Assembly (NCBI RefSeq): GCF_015832195.1 | Contig: NC_052028.1 | Coordinates: 477,501-541,500, forward strand | Source of the DNA: Motacilla alba alba | Taxonomy: Eukaryota; Chordata; Aves; Passeriformes; Motacillidae | Reading direction: 5' to 3' | DNA: 64,000 nt | In this document: positions 56,901 through 64,000 of the stretch, piece by piece | Layout: every line of letters begins with the position of its first letter | Position numbering within the stretch: position 1 is the first letter of the stretch | The notes under the pieces: model-generated | Database searches by the model: none | Told to the model about the DNA's origin: nothing | What the model saw: only the letters and a program-made list of their open reading frames with translations | Program-made: the position numbers and the translations under genes

Positions 56901-59422
56901 AACCATCTGAGTAGTCATCAAATGGAGGGATTTATGTCCCAGGGGCTGCCTTGGGCTTGCTGGTGTCTGTGCCTGGTGTCTTTGTTCCCGAGGAGCTGTC
57001 TCCAGGTGCATTTTGAGCTGTGCTGAGGACGAGGGACACAGGCTGCCTTGTGCATCCGTGTCTCCTATGACAAGAGTGCGTGGGCGGTACAGGGGTTCGA
57101 TGTGTGCGGTCGTGCTGAAGGGGGCACAATTGGGGGTTACCTCCAATTACTCTGCCCAGTTAATCCAGTGTTTACAGGAGCCTCAGGGAAACATCAGGTG
57201 GAACAAACACAGGGTATTTGTCCCTGTGGATGAGAGCAGTGTTCGCTGCCGGCCTGGTTCAGGTGTGACAGGATTGTCTGACGATCCCTGCTGTGTCTCT
57301 CTGAAGGTCTGTCAACAGAGAGATGTCTGAAGGGACCTGCACAGACTTTAGACCCTACCAGCTTGAGCCTTTTCATCCCAGGAATTGTAATTGTGGAGGA
57401 TGTGGGTGCCCCGTGGAGGAGAGGACACATTTTGGGGGTGGGCTGGCTGTTGTCCTGCTCCTGTTGATTGTCCTGTCCACATTTTGCACTTGGGCTCTGG
57501 GGTGGACAGCTTAAGTCGAGCTGTTGTGTATGGGCAGCCATCTGACTTCCCAATTTCTGGAACACCCTTCTGGCATCACAGGCCCTGGCTAGCTGTAGGG
57601 GAGCATGGGGGTAGCATGGTTTATCTCTCACCCCCCCACTCATCACTAAATGCTCCTTTATGTCCGTGGGAGACTCCTTAAAGCACTCCACTCAGCCGAG
57701 GAAGAGATCAGTGGTGTGGAGGCAGGGTGAGGACAGCAGAAGGTCCTGCAGCTGTACTGCAGCGTGGCTGTTTCAGGGGGAGTCATTTAAGTGTAGGCAG
57801 TGAAAATCATGATGGAGATGTGGTCTGAGAGTGCTGAAGCTGCTGCACATCCCATCAAGCTGAGTTTTGATCTGTTGATACTTGATGCTGCTATGAAATT
57901 GACAATTCTTAGCATTTGGATCTTTCCCAAGCATTCTTAAATCTGCAAGTGAAATACTTCTGTGAATTTATGTTTTGAAAAGCCCATGCTATGTGCACAA
58001 ATTCCTCTGTTTGGAAGTTTTAAGCCTGGAAACGCTTTATTGAAGGATGGAAAAATGCAATGAGAATTAAGGATTATTGAACTGTCAGTGGGACTTAATT
58101 TTGGACAGGTTGTTTTCCAAGCTTTGCTTAATTGTTTTTGTGAATGATCTCCCAGGTAGGAGAGCAGCTCCGTGGGTGGATGCAGAAGGCAGAGCTTGGC
58201 AAACTGGAGAAACATCAACCATCTCCTCCTCCAAAGAGCTCCTGCTGCCTTTGCCATGAGTCCCAGCCCAAAGCAGCCCCTGTGCCACGCCCTCATGCAC
58301 AAACCCTCTGGATAAAAATGGCTCCACAACTTGCCTCTCTCAGCATTATTTTGTGCCCAGGGTATTAGATGTTACAAAGTAATGCATGGCGATCAAATCT
58401 GTATAGGCAATTCTTTTCCTAAATGGGCCCTAAAATCAATGGGTTATTAGCTCTCCTCCACTCCGTGATGAAAGCCTGGTCCTGTTAAACATGCAAACTA
58501 CACAATATTCAATGTCTTGGTTTACAAAAGTGTTTTGCTCAGCTAGGTCATAATTTAGCTCATTAATAGATGACATAAATAATACTGAGATTTACATCAC
58601 ACCTCTGAACTTTCTTCTAAGCCTTTATTTCTGCACCAGAATCATCCCCACTACTGAGGAGTAATAATTTAAGGGCTGTGACTCACCCAGGTGAGCACTT
58701 GCTCATGTAGCTGTTCCTCCTGAGTCAGTAGAATCCCTCCTTATTGTGTTGCCTGACTTGGACCAGGTGGGTGAAGTATTTGCTTCTGTGCAGGTAGGTA
58801 TTTTTTGAGGAAGAGGTATTTACACCCTTGGTTTAGGCTATTTGGAGCATTTCCCTTCAATGCCGTTTCCCTTGCCCAGCCTTTTGAGTCTTTCAAGCCT
58901 TTGCTGCTGAGTCTTTTTTCTGACTCAGCAGCAAAATGAATATTTCTACTTGGTGCCTACTTGTTTTTGGGTATCTGGGTTTGCCTCCTGTAGGCAGCCG
59001 GGTGGCTTTGATGGGCAGAGCTATAGTGCAGTTTGTGGCAGTTTGGCACCTATGTGCTTTTCTCCCCTTTTTGAGGGGGTCTCAGCATTTCTAAACATTT
59101 CAGATATCTTAAAAATCTGTTGTTAAGATCAGAGCAGTAATGGTATTTAGATAAATACTCCCATGAATTTAATTTAAGAAATAAAATAGTCTTCCCAGAT
59201 TGTTGTGACAAAACAAGCCAGCTGCCTAAAGGCATCTCTGCATTGTGCATTCAGAAATGTCCACATGTCCTTTGTAGGCTGCGCCCAGAGCTGGAAATTC
59301 TGGGAGTGCCAAGCAGAGATGTTTGAGAGGGATCTGTGCTCTTCAGGCAGCACAGATGGAAGTTTCCACACTTCTGCAGGAGGGGTGTGAGCTGTGCTCC
59401 ACCTCAGCCCCACAAATTTTGT
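56900..59422. other. intergenic stretch
   Basis: No gene was recognised. An AT-rich block at about 58430-58640, with TCATAATTTAGCTCATTAAT and similar motifs, looks like a candidate conserved element. No NPM1 exon, the expected next gene, was seen. Confidence 0.4.
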
Positions 59423-59555
59423 GATCACAGAATCATGGAATGGTTCGGTTTGGAATGGACCTTAAAGCTCATCCTGTTCCACCCCCTGCCATGGGCAGGG
59501 ACACTTTCCATAGCCCAGACTGCTCCAAGCCCTGTCCAGCCTGGCCTTGGGCATT
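59423..59555 (-). mobile_element. CR1 LINE fragment
   Basis: GATCACAGAATCATGGAATG, then GGACCTTAAAGCTCATCC and CCCCCTGCCATGGGCAGGGA, are reverse-complement CR1 3'-region motifs. The CTGTCCAGCCTGGCCTTGGG continuation also belongs to the family. It is truncated on both sides. Confidence 0.93.
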
Positions 59556-62500
59556 TTGGTGTAGGTGAAGTTGGGTGTCCACAGACTGTGCTTCGCTGAG
59601 TGGGGCCTGAGCTTGCTGGGGTGCTGAGTTGGTCAGGCTCTAAACACCCTCACAAGCTCAGACCTCAGGTCATTCTTCAAAAGATAAAAATAAAGCAAAT
59701 AGTGAAATCTGCCTGTGGATAGTGGACTCCAGAGTTGTCCCAGTAACATCTGCAGTATCTATACAGACATCAAAGGTGCTGTGCTGGTCCTTGATGAATG
59801 TTCTGAGGTGAGCCTGCAAGTATTTACCTCCTGGGAGTTCAAGAGAGTGACTTTGCCCCTCTGTGGAGTATCTCCCACTTCCATGTGAAGAGGCAGAGAG
59901 AGCAGGATCTTTGTTATTACCAGCACGTGCAATTTGCTGGGTCCCTCTCTGCTGCTCTGCCCAGTGGCAGGACCACAGGGATCAGACCCAGCTTCTTCTG
60001 TCCCTGAGCCTCATCCTAGCTTGGGCCAGTTTGCTGGAATGGGCAGGTGGGAGAAAACTGCCCCTTGGGAAGCTCTGCTGCACATCTGAGCTCCCTGAAA
60101 AAATCTGTGCAGCTCATCAGGTAATCCTGGATGGTGCATGTTGGCAGTGAGATGCATTTCACTCCATGCTATGACCAGTTTTCTCCTAAATGAACTAATA
60201 CAAGTAGGAAGCAGTGCCATGGTAAATTGGTGTGAGCCCTGTGGCCTGGTGAAGGTCCTCATGTTTAGAAGGAGGCTGGACTATCTGGTCCATCGTCTGT
60301 GTGCCTGAACCTCCAGCCCTCTGTTCAGGTGAATCTGCATTCTTATATTTCTTAATAGGGATACCAGACACAATCTCATTGCCTTGGTTTTATTGTCTCT
60401 CATCTTTGGACTGAGTAGCAGCTGGACAGCGGGGATAAAATTCATACATGGCTTGCCTACAGAAGTACTAGGCTTCCTCAATCTTTTGAAAACAGAAGGC
60501 CATCAACCCCTGCCAGACTCCTTAAATGACTTAAACTCAATGCCACAAGTGTTCCAGAATGCCCAAATTATCCCATTAATTTGGCATCCAGTATGTGCTG
60601 CATTATACATACCGACTTCCATTGGCACATGCCACATCCAATCCATTAGTTGTGCACAAATGCACTTAAGTTTTTTATTGCTCTTAGTTTTGTGTCATCA
60701 GCAAAGAAAGGTAAAGTTGATCTTCATCTAAATCACTGACATGGATTATTGCAATTGATTACCACGAAGAGAGAGCTTTTCAAGTTTCAAAGTTATGTTT
60801 TCTTTTATTTCCCCAAGTAGTAATCTGTGCTGTTTAAGTTATTGCACAAGAACCGTCTCAGCGAAAGCTGCCCATATAACATTCCTTGTTGAGAACATTT
60901 GTGTGCTAGGCTGTCGTGATTCCCCAGCTCTGTGCAGAACTTTTATTCCTTCTGGTGGCAGAAAGGCACTCAATGTTCTTCACTCAGTCCAGACAGACAG
61001 AGAAGGAAGAAGAGGAGTATTAGCTGAAGCTAATGTTTGGGAAGTTGTGTTTTAATCTGTGATTAGAAAAATCCTATTTTATTCATAGTTTTATCCACCA
61101 TTCTTCCCAAGATTAACCTCCTAATTAGACTAGTATGTTACCCATCTCAGGACACTTGTGACTCCCGGGTATCCAGAGAGCAGCACACAAGGGAAGGATG
61201 TGACTCAGCTTCACAGCATTTTTCTGACCAGTCATTATGCACAACTGAAAAAAAAAAAATGAGGGTGGCTGTGAGTCTGTCTTCCCAAATCGTCCTGCTT
61301 GCCCTGTGCCAGAGCAGCTCCGTGCCCTGCTCAGACCCTGCTTTACAGCTTGATGTCCACCAGAATTTACACTGTGCCCTGGTCAGGCAGAGACTTGCAC
61401 CCAAACTAATCTTTGCACAGCTCAGGAGCCTTTTTGAAATTAAAGCGTTAAAATCACCTCTGTGTTTGTGAGAGTGATCCCTCAGCTTGAATTCGAGGTG
61501 CTGAACTCCCAGGTACTTCCACAGGGCAGTAGGTGCCAACACAGTTGTGAAAGACCCTCTGCATCTTCAGGGCAGCCTGGCAGTGCCTCTGCTCTGCTTC
61601 TCTCCACTGCTTCAGGTCTCTTCAAAACTCCACACCAGCTCTAAGGGCAGCAGTTCTTAAAACATGACCCTGAAACTTAACTGAAGGGCTAATTATTAGT
61701 TAATAAAGCTTATGGTTTATGGACTGGAGTGATAGAGAAGGCTGGCTCACACAGGGCTGCTGGAATGGTTCGGCAGCTTTTATATGAGCCAGAGGGCCAG
61801 CCTTCAGAGGGTGTAAATCAGCAAAGATCCATTAACTTCAGTGCATCTCCTCTACTTTACATCAGCTGAGGACATGACCCTGAGAACTCAATTGGTGGTA
61901 TAATGTAAAGACATTCCAGCCTCTCGTTCACTCGCACACGCCATTCCCATTACTGGTGATGGGAGCAGCCTGTGGGGGAATGCCAGCTGCAGGTGGGCAC
62001 AGCTGGTGCCAGTCCTGGGCTGCTCCCACCAGGGCTGCTGCCCTCTTAGGCTGCTCCCGGCCTCCAGAGAGCCCATGCTCTCAAGTGGAGTGGGAAACCA
62101 AAGCAAAACAGTTAATAATTAAAGAAGCCTTCTATTCCCTTGGACTGGTGGGATGGAGCAAGAGCTCTGAGGGCATCTGTGAGGGCTGGGTGTGTGCTGT
62201 GGGGCCTCACCAGGTGGGCACCCTGCCAGGAGGGCATGAGGTGGAGGGGCTAGGACAGTAGCTTCTCTCATGCCATCGCTGCAGGTAGGTATGTCATAAA
62301 CCATGGCCTGTGCTGTGTTTCCCTTGGAAATCTGGAAAATAGGGAATTTTAGCACAGCTAAAATAGTTACAGATCTGGACAAAAGGCATTCCAAGGGCAG
62401 CCCAGGATGAAGCCTCCTGACTGCAGCCCACAGGCAGAGGCTCCAGGTTGTGCTGCTCCTCCATGCCTGCTCTTCTCCTGCTGCCCCAGAGGTGCCCAGT

Positions 62501-64000
62501 TCTGGCTCTAGCAGCACAGGAGAAGCAGAGAAGATGGGGATGCTTTAGCTGTCACAGAGCTGCAAACTGAGAAGAGGAAACAGTGATCCTTCTAGATCTT
62601 TCATCAAATCCCTTTTCTTATGTCTTTTATACCCTTGAGGTTGGCATGTGGGCAGGCAGGTGGGTGCATCTGAAGGGTGATGTGTAGGAGATGGTTCCTT
62701 CATAGGCAACAGAGATGTTGTGGTAATTAATTTTGTTTTGGTTCTGGCACCTAAAAATCTCTTTGGGGACCTGCAGTCCTGCACCCTGCATCACTGATTA
62801 TCCTAATCTGTGCTCCTGAGCAGAACTTCAAAGCAGTACTTAGTCATGCTTTTCCTGGAGTTTCTAGAAATACTCTTTTTTTTGTCCTTGTGACATGTCT
62901 TCTGAGGGCATCCTGTCTCCATGCTGCCTTTCTGCTCCTGGCTGAGGCACATATTGTCATTTCTCAGGTCATAGCCTGCCTATTTCTGGTCTTGTGCAGC
63001 TCCCCAGCCTTTATTTTCCATCAGCTTTGGCATCTTCTAAGCGCCCTGTTCCCAGCTTTCCTCGGTTCCCAGCTCTCCTCTCTGCACAGGTGCATGGCTG
63101 CTCTCTGCCTGGAGCCAAGAGACCCCTCAGCATTTCGCTGCTCAAATGGCACCCTAATGTTGCTCTGTTTCTTTTGGTAGGGTTGCAGGGGAAAAAAAAG
63201 TGGGATGTTGCCTCTTGCCCAGAGAAGCTGAGATGGGTAATTGATTCTGAAAGCAGTTTGCACAGTCGGGGACCCACTCGCTGAAGCTGTCGTGTTGCAC
63301 TGGGGAGCTTTGCCATTTCGGTGCTCCAGCGGAGCAGCTGTTGTACCCAGCATTGCTTCCAGATTGTCATGGGCTGTGGAGGTTCCCCTGTCCTCAGACT
63401 GTTCATTAGGAATGCTTTCAACTCGAATTTGTCCCCTTTATTCAGCAGGAGGTCAATGGTGAGTGTGGGGCTTGTGGGCTCCTTTTCTGTGTTGAATCAG
63501 CACATCAGAGTTAATGGTTTCACTTTGAAACTCCATTTTAGAGTCTTCAAGCCCAGTGCATCCCTGCCCTGTGCTACCTCCCCTTGTGGAAAAGGAGACT
63601 GTCTCTGAAAGCCCAAGCAGGGAAAAAGCCTTTTCCACCCTTTCCAGGCTGAAATATTTTGGAGTACCTGAAATAAGTGTTCAGGATAGAAATGCTTGCA
63701 GGACCTTTTGTGGAGATCTGAAATGTGATCCTCCTCTAAATCATCAAGGGTAAAAATTTAGGGGTTTAGGGTTTTTATTTCTGCCTTGTCATGCTTGTGG
63801 CTTTCCTACATTGATCTCTGTGAAACTGACCTTTTCTGTGTCCAGCCAAGTGCTCAGAGGGAAAAGAACGTACTTTTGCTACATGGAGGGGCTGGGGTGA
63901 AACTTCTGCCCCTTTTCCCTGCCATAGGGAATAAGGCAGGGAAAATAAAGCAGACTGTGTCACTTCCTCATGTCAGGGTTTTCCTTCAAATTGCAGGCAG
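59556..64000. other. intergenic stretch to the end of the window
   Basis: No gene, RNA gene or further mobile element could be supported. Open frames on both strands are short and unrecognised. An A-run lies at about 61247-61258. Confidence 0.45.

Noticed and set aside
1..64000. CRISPR arrays, tRNA or rRNA genes, prokaryotic operons or mobile gene cassettes.
   Set aside because: None seen; the window is vertebrate nuclear DNA and its tandem repeats are micro- and minisatellites.

Overview
The window looks like avian nuclear DNA. It holds several fragments of the CR1 LINE family typical of bird genomes, solo LTRs of endogenous retroviruses, and AT-rich non-coding sequence punctuated by GC-rich islands. 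It contains one complete protein-coding gene, TLX3 (52476-54311, + strand, three exons). TLX3 encodes a homeobox transcription factor of sensory and hindbrain neurons. Almost every other open reading frame is a shadow of a repeat, a GC-rich island or TLX3 itself.

Upstream of TLX3, on the same strand, are the decayed remains of five consecutive exons of RANBP17, an exportin-7 family gene. RANBP17 is the expected upstream neighbour of TLX3 in vertebrates. The relic exons lie at 6651-6732, 18036-18250, 19417-19554, 25422-25576 and 39775-39860, in the right order and orientation. Four of the five carry in-frame stops or frameshifts, three have lost the expected AG splice acceptor, and the last coding exons were not found. 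I read this as a dead RANBP17 gene whose frame and intron layout can still be traced.

Layout: 1-6650 is AT-rich intron-like DNA ending in a microsatellite cluster. 6651-39860 is the RANBP17 relic with its introns. These introns hold three solo LTRs (8140-8809, 13205-13808, 35896-36567), each with a visible target-site duplication. They also hold a TTCC microsatellite of about 400 bp next to a relic exon, a 40-bp tandem repeat, a stretch resembling a conserved developmental enhancer (about 26740-27590), an intronic CpG island with a 20-bp minisatellite and a possible promoter (27600-28760), and an 11-bp minisatellite array (33744-34371). 39861-49500 is intergenic, with a fourth solo LTR beside a telomere-like tract and a CR1 fragment. 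49500-52460 is a chain of GC-rich islands and AT-rich blocks leading to the TLX3 promoter, which has two CCAAT boxes and a GGGGCC repeat. 54312 to about 55085 is the TLX3 3' UTR with its polyadenylation signal. 55090-56900 is a downstream GC-rich island. 56900-64000 holds no recognisable gene.

The most interesting reading is a regulatory block that outlived its host gene: RANBP17 has decayed, but the non-coding sequence within its former introns may still serve TLX3. The gene identities rest on remembered protein families; no alignment or database search was run.
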